Shown piece after piece: positions 36,434 to 45,887 of a stretch of 64,000 nucleotides of DNA. The DNA comes from Lachnospiraceae bacterium (GTDB lineage: Bacteria > Bacillota > Clostridia > Lachnospirales > Lachnospiraceae), in contig JAFUMV010000001.1 of the NCBI GenBank assembly GCA_017482485.1, positions 1 to 64,000 on the forward strand. The letters run 5' to 3'. The position numbers were made by a program, and so were the translations under genes. Below the pieces are notes generated by a model. That model had not been told where the DNA came from, made no database searches, and saw only the letters and a list, made by a program, of their open reading frames with translations. Within the stretch, counting starts at the first letter, position 1, and every line of letters starts with the position of its first letter.

Positions 36434-37531
36434 TTGGAAAACATCAGAAGGATTGCAGAGCAGTTCTGCACACAGGGAAAAGTCAAAGAGCTGATTCCTT
36501 TTGGAAACGGACATATCAATGACACATTCCGCGTGATCTGTGAAGGGGATAGCGGTGTAGAAAAGAAATACATCCTGCAGCGCATTAATCATGAGATTTT
36601 CAAGGATCCGGCAGGGCTGATGGAAAATGTGCGTAATGTAACGGAATTTTTAAAAAAGAAGATCCTCGCATCGGGGGGCGATCCTTTGCGGGAGACATTG
36701 ACGGTGATCTGTTCAAAGGATCAGAAGGATTATGTGAAGACCGAAGGCGGAAGCTGGTGGAGAATGTATCTGTTTATTGATGATACGTTCTGCATGGAAA
36801 TGGTGGAAAAGCCGGAGGACTTTTATAATTGTGCGGTTTCCTTTGGAAATTTTCAGAGGCTTTTGTCGGATTATCCGGCGGAAACGCTCTGTGAGGTGAT
36901 TCCGAATTTTCATAATACGGTGAGTCGCTTCGCTGATTTTGTAAAGGCGGTTGAGGCTGATGTCTGCGGACGCAAAAAGGAAGTGGAAGCGGAAATACAG
37001 TTTATTCTGGACCGGAAAGCGGATTGTCATGTGATCTGTGACGGGCTGGAAAGCGGCGAGATTCCGCTGCGCGTGACCCACAATGATACGAAGATTAATA
37101 ATATCATGTTGGACAATGAAACCGGTAAAGCGATCTGCGTCATCGATCTGGACACGATCATGCCGGGCAGCTCTCTTTATGATTTCGGAGATTCCATCCG
37201 ATCAGGAGCCAATACCGGGGCGGAGGACGAACCGGACTTAAGCAGGGTTTCCTGCAACCTGGAACTGTTTGAGTGCTACGCGAAAGGATTTGTGGAAGGC
37301 TGTGGGGGAAGTCTGACCGACCGGGAAATCGAACTGCTTCCCATGGGAGCAAAAATCATCACGCTGGAGCAGGGAATTCGTTTCCTGACAGATTACCTCC
37401 AGGGAGATACCTATTATAAAATCCACAGGGCAGGGCAGAATCTGGACAGAGCCAGAACCCAGCTGAAAATGGTGGCGGATATGGAAAGCAAGTGGGAAGA
37501 GATGGAAGCCATTGTGAGGAAATATATGTGA
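36434..37531 (+). CDS. Phosphotransferase, N-acetylhexosamine 1-kinase-like
   Basis: A 365-residue kinase of the aminoglycoside phosphotransferase fold. It shows the nucleotide region LIPFGNGHINDTFRV, the catalytic HND block VTHNDTKINNIM and the metal-binding VIDLDTIMPG. This pattern matches NahK-type kinases that phosphorylate GlcNAc or GalNAc at C1 in the lacto-N-biose pathway, but the lacto-N-biose phosphorylase and epimerase are not nearby. The start is TTG after GGGGG. It is paired with the SGNH hydrolase upstream. Confidence 0.82.
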   Translation: MENIRRIAEQFCTQGKVKELIPFGNGHINDTFRVICEGDSGVEKKYILQRINHEIFKDPAGLMENVRNVTEFLKKKILASGGDPLRETLTVICSKDQKDYVKTEGGSWWRMYLFIDDTFCMEMVEKPEDFYNCAVSFGNFQRLLSDYPAETLCEVIPNFHNTVSRFADFVKAVEADVCGRKKEVEAEIQFILDRKADCHVICDGLESGEIPLRVTHNDTKINNIMLDNETGKAICVIDLDTIMPGSSLYDFGDSIRSGANTGAEDEPDLSRVSCNLELFECYAKGFVEGCGGSLTDREIELLPMGAKIITLEQGIRFLTDYLQGDTYYKIHRAGQNLDRARTQLKMVADMESKWEEMEAIVRKYM

Positions 37532-37830
37532 TAATCTCTGCATGGTTCAGAGAAAGTTTGCTCCTGATATCGTCGTTCCACAGAAATACACCCCATTGAA
37601 CTCGGCCGATGGCCCTGTGCGGCACGTTTGCGGCACACAGATTTTTCACAGGTTACAGGTGCTTTTTTAAGGTACATTTAAACTTTGACGAATATACTTT
37701 ATAAGACAGGTTCTCTGCTGGTCTATGCAAAGCCGGAATTTACTGGCGCAGGGCATAAAGACAGCGCAGGCCGATTGGGTGCTTATGAATCAAGTGCGAA
37801 TGATGGATAGAATTTCAGGAGGAAAGAATT
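37532..37830 (+). other. Intergenic stretch before the repeat lipoprotein
   Basis: About 300 bases without a gene. I see an imperfect GC-rich repeat (GTGCGGCAC and GCGGCACAC, 37618-37642) and AT-rich DNA around 37675-37705 that may hold a promoter, but no convincing -35/-10 pair. Confidence 0.4.
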
Positions 37831-38409
37831 ATGAAAAAGAAATATCTTATTTTGACGATGAGTGTGATGCTTGGAATGTCTGTTGTTGGCTGTGGAGGCG
37901 CACAGACCGCTCAGACACAGCAGGTGCAGGAAAACGCAGTACAGGAAAGAAGCGGGCAGAGACCTGAGATAAACACCAATATGGTCCGCGGAGAAGTGAC
38001 AGAACTTACCGGGGAAAGTATTACGATTCAGGATGAAAATGGTGAAAGCCAGATCATTCCCATCATAGCTGAAACGACGTTTACAAAAATGGAAGTGGGT
38101 AAAATGGCAGATGGCGGCGAAAAGCCTGCTGATGGCGAGGCACCGGAAAAGCCGGACGGCGAAAAGCCCGCTGATGGCGAGGCACCGGAAAGGCCGGACG
38201 GTGAAAAGCCTGCCGATGGCGAGGCGCCTGAAAAACCTGTCGATGGTGAAATGCCCACAGAAGGCGGCCGCAGAGGAGGCATGCCCCAGGGAGAAGAAAT
38301 CGCCTGGTCAGATATTGCAGTGGGCGATACGGTCATGATTATTCTGACAGAGGACGGAAATGCGGAAAGCGTAAGCCTGATGTCCGGGGAGATGCCGGTA
38401 AAAGAATAA
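37831..38409 (+). CDS. Small lipoprotein with Pro/Glu/Lys repeats
   Basis: A 192-residue secreted lipoprotein: signal peptide, lipobox VVGCGG, then a small beta region (MVRGEVTELTGESITIQDEN) resembling domains found in calcium or metal-tolerance lipoproteins. Next come three 14-residue repeats of the type EKPADGEAPEKPDG (about 97-138) and an acidic tail. The repeats probably form an extended, mobile arm on the cell surface. AGGAGGAAAG precedes the ATG. It faces the AraC gene tail to tail. No enzymatic function can be read from the sequence. Confidence 0.8.
   Translation: MKKKYLILTMSVMLGMSVVGCGGAQTAQTQQVQENAVQERSGQRPEINTNMVRGEVTELTGESITIQDENGESQIIPIIAETTFTKMEVGKMADGGEKPADGEAPEKPDGEKPADGEAPERPDGEKPADGEAPEKPVDGEMPTEGGRRGGMPQGEEIAWSDIAVGDTVMIILTEDGNAESVSLMSGEMPVKE
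38119..38244 (+). repeat. Three tandem 42-bp in-frame repeats in the lipoprotein
   Basis: Units at 38119-38160, 38161-38202 and 38203-38244, each coding for 14 residues. The first two are nearly identical at DNA level; the third has drifted. Slippage or recombination could change the copy number without shifting the frame. Confidence 0.9.
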
Positions 38410-38435
38410 TACTTACCCCTGGGACTGCTGCAGCT

Positions 38436-39287
38436 TTAAGAAAACAGTTTCTGATACTGCTTCGGCGTAATTCCCTTATATTTTTTAAAAATTTTCACAA
38501 AATAGCTGCTGTCATTGAAGCCGCACCGATAGGCCAGTTCCGTGATGGAGTCTGAGCTTGTGGATAAAAAGTAACAGGCCCGTTCAATCCGGTAATAGTT
38601 CAGGTAGTCAATGGGGGTGCGGTGGATATAGGCATCGAAAAAACGGCAGAAATAGCGCGGGGACATGCCGGCCAGTTTCGCCAGCTCGTCCAGTGTAATG
38701 GGATGCATGTAAGACTGATCGATGTATTCCAGAACCGGCTTGAGCACGTGAATCCGATCCGGATCCGGTAAGGAATTGTCTGTTTGGGCCGTATAATACT
38801 GTTTTTCATAAATCATGCCGAGAAGTTCCAAAAGAGTGCCCAGGGTGGTGAGTTCACTGCCGGGGCATTCTTTTTGCGCATTTTCAAAAAGCCTGTTTGT
38901 CAGAGTCTGTACGGCCGTCATTTCTGCGCTGAAAAAAGGGCGGATAGTGGTCTTTTTACCGGTGAGAAGACTGATATAGCGATGACAGATGCCGGGCATG
39001 AGCAGGGCGGAGGCATCGAAAACCAGACATTCATAGACGCATTCTGTTGGTGTGCCTCCGTGAAGAATGCCCTGATTGACCCACAAAATATCGCCGGCCT
39101 TTGCATGAAAGTTCTCCTCATTCAGATACAGAGTGAGATTCCCTTTGACAATGCGGATAATTTCCGTTTCTTTATGCCAGTGGAAGGGCATCTCGTAGCG
39201 GGGATGCTCCTGATCCACGCGGTAAAATGCCAGAGGAAAATCCTGGGTTCCATGGGTTGTTTTTTCGTTATAATCCAGATAATGCAT
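38436..39287 (-). CDS. AraC-family regulator, probable fucose operon activator
   Basis: A 283-residue protein with an N-terminal cupin sensor domain (about 20-110, FHWHKETEIIRIVKGNL) and a C-terminal AraC double helix-turn-helix (MSPRYFCRFFDAYIHRTPID and NDSSYFVKIFKKYKGITPKQ). Start 39287 (minus strand) has GGGGAAC ahead of it; an upstream in-frame start at 39356 is less likely. It is divergent from fucI with a 258-base shared gap, the standard arrangement of a local sugar regulator. Effector is probably fucose, fuculose or a related sugar, by context. Confidence 0.88.
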   Translation of the reverse strand: MHYLDYNEKTTHGTQDFPLAFYRVDQEHPRYEMPFHWHKETEIIRIVKGNLTLYLNEENFHAKAGDILWVNQGILHGGTPTECVYECLVFDASALLMPGICHRYISLLTGKKTTIRPFFSAEMTAVQTLTNRLFENAQKECPGSELTTLGTLLELLGMIYEKQYYTAQTDNSLPDPDRIHVLKPVLEYIDQSYMHPITLDELAKLAGMSPRYFCRFFDAYIHRTPIDYLNYYRIERACYFLSTSSDSITELAYRCGFNDSSYFVKIFKKYKGITPKQYQKLFS

Positions 39288-39360
39288 CTTTGTTCCCCGT
39301 CTCTTTGTATGAAGCTGAATCCGAGTAAGTGACCGTTCTGCAGGCTTAAACTGCACTTAC

Positions 39361-39430
39361 AGTGATAAAGTGAATATTTTACCATTTTTAAACAGTATAG
39401 CACCAGAAAGGAAAATGCGAAAGTGATAAA
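39361..39430. promoter_or_regulatory. Direct repeats in the AraC-fucI intergenic region
   Basis: AGTGATAAA occurs at 39361-39369 and again at 39422-39430, 61 bases apart and close to six helical turns. The second copy runs into TACAAT, a possible -10 of fucI with no good -35, as expected for an activator-dependent promoter. Binding by the AraC protein is inferred. Confidence 0.4.
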
Positions 39431-39545
39431 ATACAATCATAAGGAAATTCCGGCCACAAAATGGACGGTAAAATTCTGCGTCCTGACAAACTTAGGGGGA
39501 GGCAGCATCACGGCTTGAAAGGGCCGAAAAAGGAGGAAGGTACTT

Positions 39546-41339
39546 ATGGCAAAGAACAGACTAATCGGGGAATATCCTGTAATCGGTATTCGTCCCACCA
39601 TCGACGGCAGAAGAGGTTACTTAAAGGTAAGAGAATCTCTGGAAGATCAGACCATGAATATGGCGCTGTCTGCAAAGAAATTATTCGAAGAGAATCTTCG
39701 TTATTCCAACGGTGAACCTGTAAAGGTTGTCATCGCTGACACCACCATCGGCCGCGTTGGCGAGGCGGCGGCATGTGCTGACAAATTCCGCAGAGAAGGC
39801 GTTGATATTACATTGACCGTAACTCCCTGTTGGTGCTACGGCGCAGAAACCATGGATATGGATCCCAAGACCATCAAGGGCGTTTGGGGATTTAACGGTA
39901 CGGAGCGTCCCGGTGCCGTTTATCTAGCAAGTGTGCTGGCAACCCATGCACAGAAGGGGCTGCCCGCGTTCGGCATTTACGGTCATGATGTACAGGATCT
40001 GGATGACACCACAATTCCTGAGGATGTAAAAGAAAAGCTTCTGCGTTTCGGACGTGCTGCTGTGGCAGTTGCTACCATGCGCGGTAAATCCTATCTGCAG
40101 ATCGGTTCCATCTGTATGGGTATCGGCGGCTCCATCATTGATCCCGCTTTTATTGAAGAATATCTCGGCATGCGCGTTGAGTCCGTTGATGAAGTGGAAA
40201 TCATCCGCCGCATGACGGAGGGCATTTATAACGAAGAAGAATATCAGAAGGCTCTGGCATGGACCAAAGCGAACTGTGTTGAAGGCTTTGACAAGAACCC
40301 TGTGGAAATTCAGAAGACCAGAGAACAGAAGGATGCGGATTGGGAATTCGTTGTAAAAATGATGGTTATCATCAAAGACCTGATGAACGGCAATCCGAAT
40401 CTGCCCGAAGGACGGGAAGAGGAAATGGTTGGCCACAATGCAATTGCAGCCGGTTTCCAGGGACAGAGACAGTGGACGGACTTCTATCCCAACTGTGATT
40501 TCCCGGAAGCTATGCTTAACAGCTCCTTCGACTGGGAGGGCGCAAGAGAGCCTTACATTCTGGCAACTGAAAATGACGTATTAAACGGCATCGGCATGCT
40601 GTTCATGAAGCTTTTGACAAACCGCGCACAGATTTTTGCTGATGTTCGTACATACTGGAGCGGTGATTCCGTAAAGAGAGTAACCGGTTATGAACTGGAG
40701 GGGAAAGCGAAGGAAGCTGACGGCTTTATCCATCTGATTAATTCCGGTGCAGCATGTCTGGACGGCAATGGTCAGGCGAAGGATGCGAACGGCAATAATG
40801 TGATGAAACCCTGGTATGAAGTGAACGAAGAGGACCAGAAGGCGATTTTAAATGCGACCACCTGGAATGCGGCAGATACCGGATATTTCCGCGGCGGCGG
40901 TTTTTCTTCCCGTTTCGTAACAGAGGCTGAAATGCCTGTAACCATGATCCGTCTGAACCTTGTGAAAGGCCTTGGACCGGTACTGCAGATCGCAGAAGGC
41001 TGGACGGTAAAACTTCCGGAAGAGGTAACGGATACCCTCTGGAAACGTACCGACTACACATGGCCCTGCACATGGTTCGCTCCCAGAATTACCGGCGAAG
41101 GTGCGTTTAAATCCGCATATGATGTCATGAACAACTGGGGAGCAAATCACGGCGCAATCAGCTATGGCCACATCGGCGCTGACCTGATCACCATGTGCTC
41201 CATGCTTCGGATTCCGGTATGCATGCACAACGTGCCGGAAGAAAAGATTTTCCGCCCTGCAGCATGGAACGCTTTCGGCATGGACAAAGAAGGACAGGAC
41301 TATCGCGCTTGCGAAGCATTCGGACCTCTTTATAAATAA
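39546..41339 (+). CDS. fucI: L-fucose isomerase
   Basis: A 597-residue FucI-type enzyme, the usual family length, opening with [20 protein letters not shown]. It converts L-fucose to L-fuculose in the cytoplasm with a manganese ion; some members also take D-arabinose. Conserved blocks include [22 protein letters not shown] and [24 protein letters not shown] lies ahead of the ATG. It heads the operon with the kinase and aldolase genes; the release or import genes for fucose are not adjacent. Confidence 0.95.
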   Translation: MAKNRLIGEYPVIGIRPTIDGRRGYLKVRESLEDQTMNMALSAKKLFEENLRYSNGEPVKVVIADTTIGRVGEAAACADKFRREGVDITLTVTPCWCYGAETMDMDPKTIKGVWGFNGTERPGAVYLASVLATHAQKGLPAFGIYGHDVQDLDDTTIPEDVKEKLLRFGRAAVAVATMRGKSYLQIGSICMGIGGSIIDPAFIEEYLGMRVESVDEVEIIRRMTEGIYNEEEYQKALAWTKANCVEGFDKNPVEIQKTREQKDADWEFVVKMMVIIKDLMNGNPNLPEGREEEMVGHNAIAAGFQGQRQWTDFYPNCDFPEAMLNSSFDWEGAREPYILATENDVLNGIGMLFMKLLTNRAQIFADVRTYWSGDSVKRVTGYELEGKAKEADGFIHLINSGAACLDGNGQAKDANGNNVMKPWYEVNEEDQKAILNATTWNAADTGYFRGGGFSSRFVTEAEMPVTMIRLNLVKGLGPVLQIAEGWTVKLPEEVTDTLWKRTDYTWPCTWFAPRITGEGAFKSAYDVMNNWGANHGAISYGHIGADLITMCSMLRIPVCMHNVPEEKIFRPAAWNAFGMDKEGQDYRACEAFGPLYK

Positions 41340-41398
41340 TTTGCATTTGATTGCCGGGCAGTGTCTTGGGATATTGCCCGGCAGAGAGGATATAAGGC

Positions 41399-42898
41399 AT
41401 GGATATGGTTGGCAAAACCAATGAAAAAAAACTGTTGGCAGCCGATTTTGGTGCGTCCGGCGGAAGAGTGATGGCCGGTCTTTATGATGGAAATAAAATC
41501 AGGCTCAGCCAGCTGCACCGTTTTTCCAATGATCCGGTTTTTTTGGGAGACACCATGCACTGGGATTTTTTGCGTCTGTTTCATGAATTGAAAACAGGAC
41601 TGAAAAAGGCAGGATTGGAAGGCGGAGCCGACAGCATCGGTGTGGATACCTGGGGGGTGGACTTCGGACTGATTGATGCCCAGGGATGTCTGTTGGAAAA
41701 TCCGGTACATTACAGAGATGCAAGAACCGAAGGCATGCTGGAAGAAGCTTTCAAATGTTTCCCGAAAGACAGATTTTACGAGCTTACCGGAAACCAGTTT
41801 ATGGAAATTAATACGGCTTTTCAGCTGCTTTCTCTGAAAAAAAAGCGTCCGGCTCTTCTGGAACGTGCAGATAAGATGTTGATGATGTCGGATCTTTTTA
41901 ATTATTATCTTTCGGGAAATGCCTGCTGTGAATATACGATGGCTTCTACCACACAGCTTTTAAATGCTGAGAAAAAGACCTGGTCCAAAGAGGTGATCGA
42001 TGCGCTTGGTCTGCCGGAGAAAATCTTTTTGCCCGTGACAATGCCGGGTACGGATCTGGGTCTTTTACAAAACTCCATTTGCAGAGAGCTGGATTTAAAG
42101 CCCCTTCATGTGATGGCGGTAGCCGGACATGATACGGGATGTGCGCTGGCGGCGGTTCCCACAAAACAGAAGGATTTCATTTTTGTCAGCTGCGGTACCT
42201 GGTCCCTATTCGGAACAGAGCTGGACAGCCCTGTCATCAATGAAAAATCTGTTTATTACAACGTTGCAAATGAGGGCGGTTTTGCAGGAAAAATCTCTTT
42301 CTTAAAAAATATCATCGGCCTGTGGCTGATTCAGGAGAGCAAAAGACAGTGGACCCGGGAAGGAAAGGAATTCGGTTTCGGAGAACTGGATGAAATGGCA
42401 TCCGGCATTGAGAAAAACAGAAGCTTTGTGGATCCTGATGATGCCGTGTTTGTTCCTGCCGGAGACGTGCCGGGAAGAATCCGGGAATACTGCCTAAATT
42501 CCGGACAGCCTGTGCCGGAAACTACGGCGCAGATTGTTCGCTGCATTCAGGAAAGTCTGGCGCTCAAATACCGCGTGGCGCTGGAAGAAATCGAGGAATG
42601 CACCGGGAAAAATTACGAGGCGATTCATATTGTGGGCGGCGGCACCCAAAGCAGACTTTTATGTCAGCTGGTGGCGAATGCCTGCAAACGACCTGTTTAT
42701 GCAGGACCTGTTGAGGCCACCGCTTACGGAAATCTGGCGATTCAGCTTTCTGCGTCCGGGGAAATTTCAGGACTGGATGAAATTCGCAGCCTGATCAGTG
42801 CTTCCGAGGATATTATGGTTTATGAACCCCACAATAACGATTTGTGGGATGAAAAATATGACGTATTCTGCAAAATCATTGCGAAGGGAGATCGATAA
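41399..42898 (+). CDS. FGGY-family kinase, fuculokinase/rhamnulokinase type
   Basis: A 499-residue FGGY kinase with the two ATP-fold phosphate loops AADFGASGGRVMAG and FVSCGTWSLFG, catalytic Asp in AGHDTGCALA, and the C-terminal block IVGGGTQSRLLCQLVAN. The sequence style (VDTWGVDFGLID) is that of rhamnulokinases. Its place between fucI and the aldolase gene means it most likely phosphorylates L-fuculose to L-fuculose 1-phosphate. A rhamnulokinase assignment by sequence and a fuculokinase role by context are both compatible. GAGAGGATATAAGGC precedes the ATG. Confidence 0.9.
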   Translation: MDMVGKTNEKKLLAADFGASGGRVMAGLYDGNKIRLSQLHRFSNDPVFLGDTMHWDFLRLFHELKTGLKKAGLEGGADSIGVDTWGVDFGLIDAQGCLLENPVHYRDARTEGMLEEAFKCFPKDRFYELTGNQFMEINTAFQLLSLKKKRPALLERADKMLMMSDLFNYYLSGNACCEYTMASTTQLLNAEKKTWSKEVIDALGLPEKIFLPVTMPGTDLGLLQNSICRELDLKPLHVMAVAGHDTGCALAAVPTKQKDFIFVSCGTWSLFGTELDSPVINEKSVYYNVANEGGFAGKISFLKNIIGLWLIQESKRQWTREGKEFGFGELDEMASGIEKNRSFVDPDDAVFVPAGDVPGRIREYCLNSGQPVPETTAQIVRCIQESLALKYRVALEEIEECTGKNYEAIHIVGGGTQSRLLCQLVANACKRPVYAGPVEATAYGNLAIQLSASGEISGLDEIRSLISASEDIMVYEPHNNDLWDEKYDVFCKIIAKGDR

Positions 42899-42899
42899 C

Positions 42900-43592
42900 A
42901 TGGAATTGAGCTATATGGAACTGAGAGAACAGATCTGTGATATCTGCCATAAAATGTGGCAGCTGGGCTGGGTTGCAGCCAATGACGGAAATGTCAGTGT
43001 GAAGCTGGAGGACGGAACTTTCCTGGCAACGCCTACCGGCATCAGCAAGAGCTTCATCACACCTGAGAAGCTGGTACATATCGACAAGGATGGAAATATT
43101 CTGGAAGCGCTGGAGGGATATCGTCCTTCATCCGAAATCAAAATGCATCTGCGCTGCTATGCTGAGAGAGAAGATGTGGGAGCAGTTCTTCACGCACATC
43201 CTCCGGTAGCCACCGGCTATGCCGTTGCCCACAAGGCGCTGGATGAGTATTCCATGATCGAGACTGTGCTGACCCTTGGAGCAGTACCGGTAACTCCTTA
43301 CGGAACACCCTCCACCTATGAAGTGCCTGAAGCAATCGCTCCTTATCTGGGCGAGCATGATGCAGTGCTTTTGGAAAACCACGGTGCACTGACCGTCGGT
43401 GCTGATGTGCTGACAGCATATTACAGAATGGAAACCCTGGAGCTGTTTGCAAAGATCAGTTTAAATGCGCATCTTCTTGGCGGTGCAAAGGAAATCTCCA
43501 GAGAGAACATTGACCGTCTGATCGACATGAGAAAAGGATACGGTATCAGCGGCAAACATCCCGGATATAAGAAGTATCCGACTGAGGAATAA
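42900..43592 (+). CDS. fucA: L-fuculose-1-phosphate aldolase
   Basis: A 230-residue class II aldolase with zinc-binding His residues in LHAHPPVATG and the later LENHGALTVG, substrate loop ANDGNVSVKL and catalytic Glu in ALEGYRPSSE. It splits L-fuculose 1-phosphate into dihydroxyacetone phosphate and L-lactaldehyde. ATG 42900 is one base after the kinase stop, with AAGGGAG inside the end of the kinase gene. Upstream extension of the frame overlaps the kinase and is not conserved. A terminator follows. Lactaldehyde handling genes are not next to it. Confidence 0.93.
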   Translation: MELSYMELREQICDICHKMWQLGWVAANDGNVSVKLEDGTFLATPTGISKSFITPEKLVHIDKDGNILEALEGYRPSSEIKMHLRCYAEREDVGAVLHAHPPVATGYAVAHKALDEYSMIETVLTLGAVPVTPYGTPSTYEVPEAIAPYLGEHDAVLLENHGALTVGADVLTAYYRMETLELFAKISLNAHLLGGAKEISRENIDRLIDMRKGYGISGKHPGYKKYPTEE

Positions 43593-43631
43593 GATAAATT
43601 TGCGTAGAATGAAATAAATATTCGCGGGCAT

Positions 43632-43673
43632 GCTGCCGTGCCGGGAAGATTGTGTCCCGGTGCGGCAGTTTTA
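43632..43673 (+). terminator. Fucose operon terminator
   Basis: Arms CTGCCGTGCCGGGA and TCCCGGTGCGGCAG (12 of 14 pairing plus wobble) followed by TTTTATT. Confidence 0.85.
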
Positions 43674-43833
43674 TTGTCACTGTGAACGGAGTAAACAGTA
43701 ACGTTTTATTTTGGCGGGAGAGCAAAAATTGAGGGTTGTCTGCAGGAAAAAGAAACGGTATTATTTAATTCAGGAAAGTTTATCGTGAATTTGCCGGAAA
43801 GCGTTGGCATTTGATAAAAAGGAGGATTCGATT

Positions 43834-44550
43834 ATGCTTTTCTTTTACATCCGTCATGGAGATCCCATATACAATCCGGATTCCTTAACTCCGCTGGGAA
43901 AAAGGCAGGCAGAAGCGGTGGCAAAGCGCCTGGCCCTTTATGGTGTGGATCAGATTTATGCGTCCACCTCGAACCGCGCAATACTGACCGCACAGCCTAC
44001 CTGCGAATTGTTAAAAAAAGAAATGACGCTGCTGGATTTCTGCCATGAAAATCACGCTTGGGAGCAGCTGACTGTGGTGAAAGAAAACGGAAGCAAAAAC
44101 TGGATGTTTCACGATCCCGAAACGAGGCGTCTGTTTGTCAGTGCAGAGCTTTTAAAGCTGGGCAGCAGGTGGTATGAGCATCCGGATTTGAAAGCATATA
44201 ATTTCAAAGCAGGCATTGACAGAATTCAGCAGGAAGCGGATAATTTTCTGCTCACCTTGGGCTACGAACATATTCCGGGAACGGGTGCATATAAAGTTAT
44301 TCGACCGAACGAGGAAAGAATTGCGCTGTTTGCCCATCAGGGCTTTGGACTTGCTTTTTTGAGCTGCATGCTTGATATCAGCTATCCGCAGTTTACAATG
44401 CACTTTGACATGGGACATACCGGAATGACTGTGATTGAATTTAAGGAAGAAAACCAAATTGCAATGCCGAGAGTGCTGACACTGGCATCGGACTCCCATT
44501 TGTATCGGGAGGGACTGCCGACGAATTATCAGAATGAAATTCGTTTTTAA
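43834..44550 (+). CDS. Histidine phosphatase family protein
   Basis: A 238-residue member of the phosphoglycerate mutase-like branch: FYIRHGDPIYN carries the catalytic His with RHG, and later FAHQGFG and MGHTGMTVIEF supply the second His. It removes a phosphate from a small molecule in the cytoplasm; the substrate is unknown. ATG 43834 follows AAGGAGG with correct spacing. It lies between the fucose operon and the ROK regulator gene, in the same direction, so it may serve either sugar system. Confidence 0.88.
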   Translation: MLFFYIRHGDPIYNPDSLTPLGKRQAEAVAKRLALYGVDQIYASTSNRAILTAQPTCELLKKEMTLLDFCHENHAWEQLTVVKENGSKNWMFHDPETRRLFVSAELLKLGSRWYEHPDLKAYNFKAGIDRIQQEADNFLLTLGYEHIPGTGAYKVIRPNEERIALFAHQGFGLAFLSCMLDISYPQFTMHFDMGHTGMTVIEFKEENQIAMPRVLTLASDSHLYREGLPTNYQNEIRF

Positions 44551-44625
44551 GAGAGGTTATATCGGTAGATTATCTGGGAGACTGATGTTTTTTCACAGAA
44601 CGGAAAACTTTACGGAAAGCGACAG

Positions 44626-45711
44626 ATGAAACAGGGAACAAATGCCGCAATTATGCGGAAAAGAAATGAAAAAACAATTTTATCATTGATTAACGCCAGA
44701 CCGGTATCGCGCGCGGAAATCGCGAAGCTTACGGGTCTAACCCGTGCTGCGGTGACAATTATTATTGATGAACTGATCAGCAAAGGTTACATTCTGGAAG
44801 AGCCTACCATGCAGGCGACAGTCGGCAGGCAGCCGGTCATGCTTTCTTTTAACGGAAAAGATATTTATTCTGTTGGAATCAATATCATGCGAAATACTTT
44901 TTGCGTGGGAATTTCCGATCTGAACGGAAATGTGCTTCTGGAAGAAAGTTACCCCATACTTCCGCCAAAAGGTTTCTTCGGCGTTATCAGAGAAATCATT
45001 GAGAATCAGATTGCAAAAACCGGAATAGACAGAGAAAAGATATACGGGATAGGAGTTGTGTCTCCGGGGCCGGTGGATGCAAAGGCGCAGAAGATATTGA
45101 ATCCGCCTAATTTTAATGTCTGGCATAATGTATCTGTGGCAGACGAGATGAAAAAGCTGGGCTATGAGGTTTTTCTCGCAAATGTTTCCAATGCGAGCGC
45201 TCTGGCCGAGATGTATTTTGGGCCGGCAAAGGGAATCAATAATTTCATGACCATTCTGGTGGATGAGGGAATCGGTTCCGGGATTGTGCTGAACAATCAG
45301 CTGTTTGGCGGCATCAGCGAGCTGGGACATACCTCCATCTGCTATGACGGCGTTTTGTGTGAATGCGGCAATCGGGGATGTCTGGAAAAATACGCCGCAA
45401 TTCCCATGATTTTGAAGGGAACCGGCTTTCACAGCTGGAAAGAAGTGATAGATTCAGACAATACGGCTCTCATTGAAAAAGAAGCGGAGTATTTAAGTAC
45501 AGCCATCACAAGCGCCAACAATCTGTTCGATCTCGATATGGTGATTCTGAGCGGTGATCTGCGATATCATCCGGCAAAAATAAATGCACTTATTTCAGCG
45601 TTTGTAAACAGACGGAGACTGCAGAATAAGGCATTGCAGATTTGTGCCGGGCAGGTGACTTCAAAATCCCTCATCGCATCGTCCGTTATCGTTCATGAAT
45701 TCTTTTCGTAA
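44626..45711 (+). CDS. ROK-family transcriptional repressor (XylR/NagC type)
   Basis: A 361-residue protein with an N-terminal winged helix (VSRAEIAKLTGLTRAAVTI) and a ROK sugar-binding domain. The zinc motif is present as CECGNRGCLEKYA, and the glycine-rich phosphate region as LVDEGIGSGIVLN. ROK repressors let go of DNA on binding a sugar. It is 76 bases after the phosphatase gene and directly before the glycyl-radical operon, whose leader holds a perfect 23-bp palindrome, so that operon is the likely target. Kinase activity is unlikely given the HTH. Confidence 0.9.
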   Translation: MKQGTNAAIMRKRNEKTILSLINARPVSRAEIAKLTGLTRAAVTIIIDELISKGYILEEPTMQATVGRQPVMLSFNGKDIYSVGINIMRNTFCVGISDLNGNVLLEESYPILPPKGFFGVIREIIENQIAKTGIDREKIYGIGVVSPGPVDAKAQKILNPPNFNVWHNVSVADEMKKLGYEVFLANVSNASALAEMYFGPAKGINNFMTILVDEGIGSGIVLNNQLFGGISELGHTSICYDGVLCECGNRGCLEKYAAIPMILKGTGFHSWKEVIDSDNTALIEKEAEYLSTAITSANNLFDLDMVILSGDLRYHPAKINALISAFVNRRRLQNKALQICAGQVTSKSLIASSVIVHEFFS

Positions 45712-45788
45712 CCGTTCAGCCAGGGACCTGCACGTCCGGAAAAACATGCTTGCATGATTTTTCGAACGTGCAGGTGCGGGCTGAACGG
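45712..45788 (+). terminator. Very long hairpin after the ROK gene
   Basis: A 77-base inverted repeat begins right at the ROK stop. Outer arms CCGTTCAGCC and GGCTGAACGG, middle arms ACCTGCACGT and ACGTGCAGGT, and inner arms AAAAACATGC and GCATGATTTTT pair in order around a two-base loop, with only small mismatches. A T-rich tract (45790-45803) follows. It is longer than needed for an ordinary terminator. Confidence 0.85.
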
Positions 45789-45849
45789 TTTCGTTATTTT
45801 TTTATATGAAAAACCAGTTGAATTAGAGAGCGGGATGTGTTAATGTATA

Positions 45850-45872
45850 TTTTGTTAAATCATTTAACAAAA
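45850..45872 (+). promoter_or_regulatory. Perfect 23-bp palindromic operator of the glycyl-radical operon
   Basis: Arms TTTTGTTAAAT and ATTTAACAAAA flank a single C, with every pair matching. It ends 15 bases before the activase start and resembles ROK/XylR-type boxes. It overlaps a possible -10 (TATATT at 45846-45851), so a bound repressor would stop initiation. Confidence 0.85.
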
Positions 45873-45887
45873 AAGAGGTGAGAATGC

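Noticed and set aside
41399..42898. Separate rhamnose operon
   Set aside because: The kinase looks rhamnulokinase-like, but its neighbours are fucose isomerase and fuculose-phosphate aldolase and no rhamnose isomerase is present.
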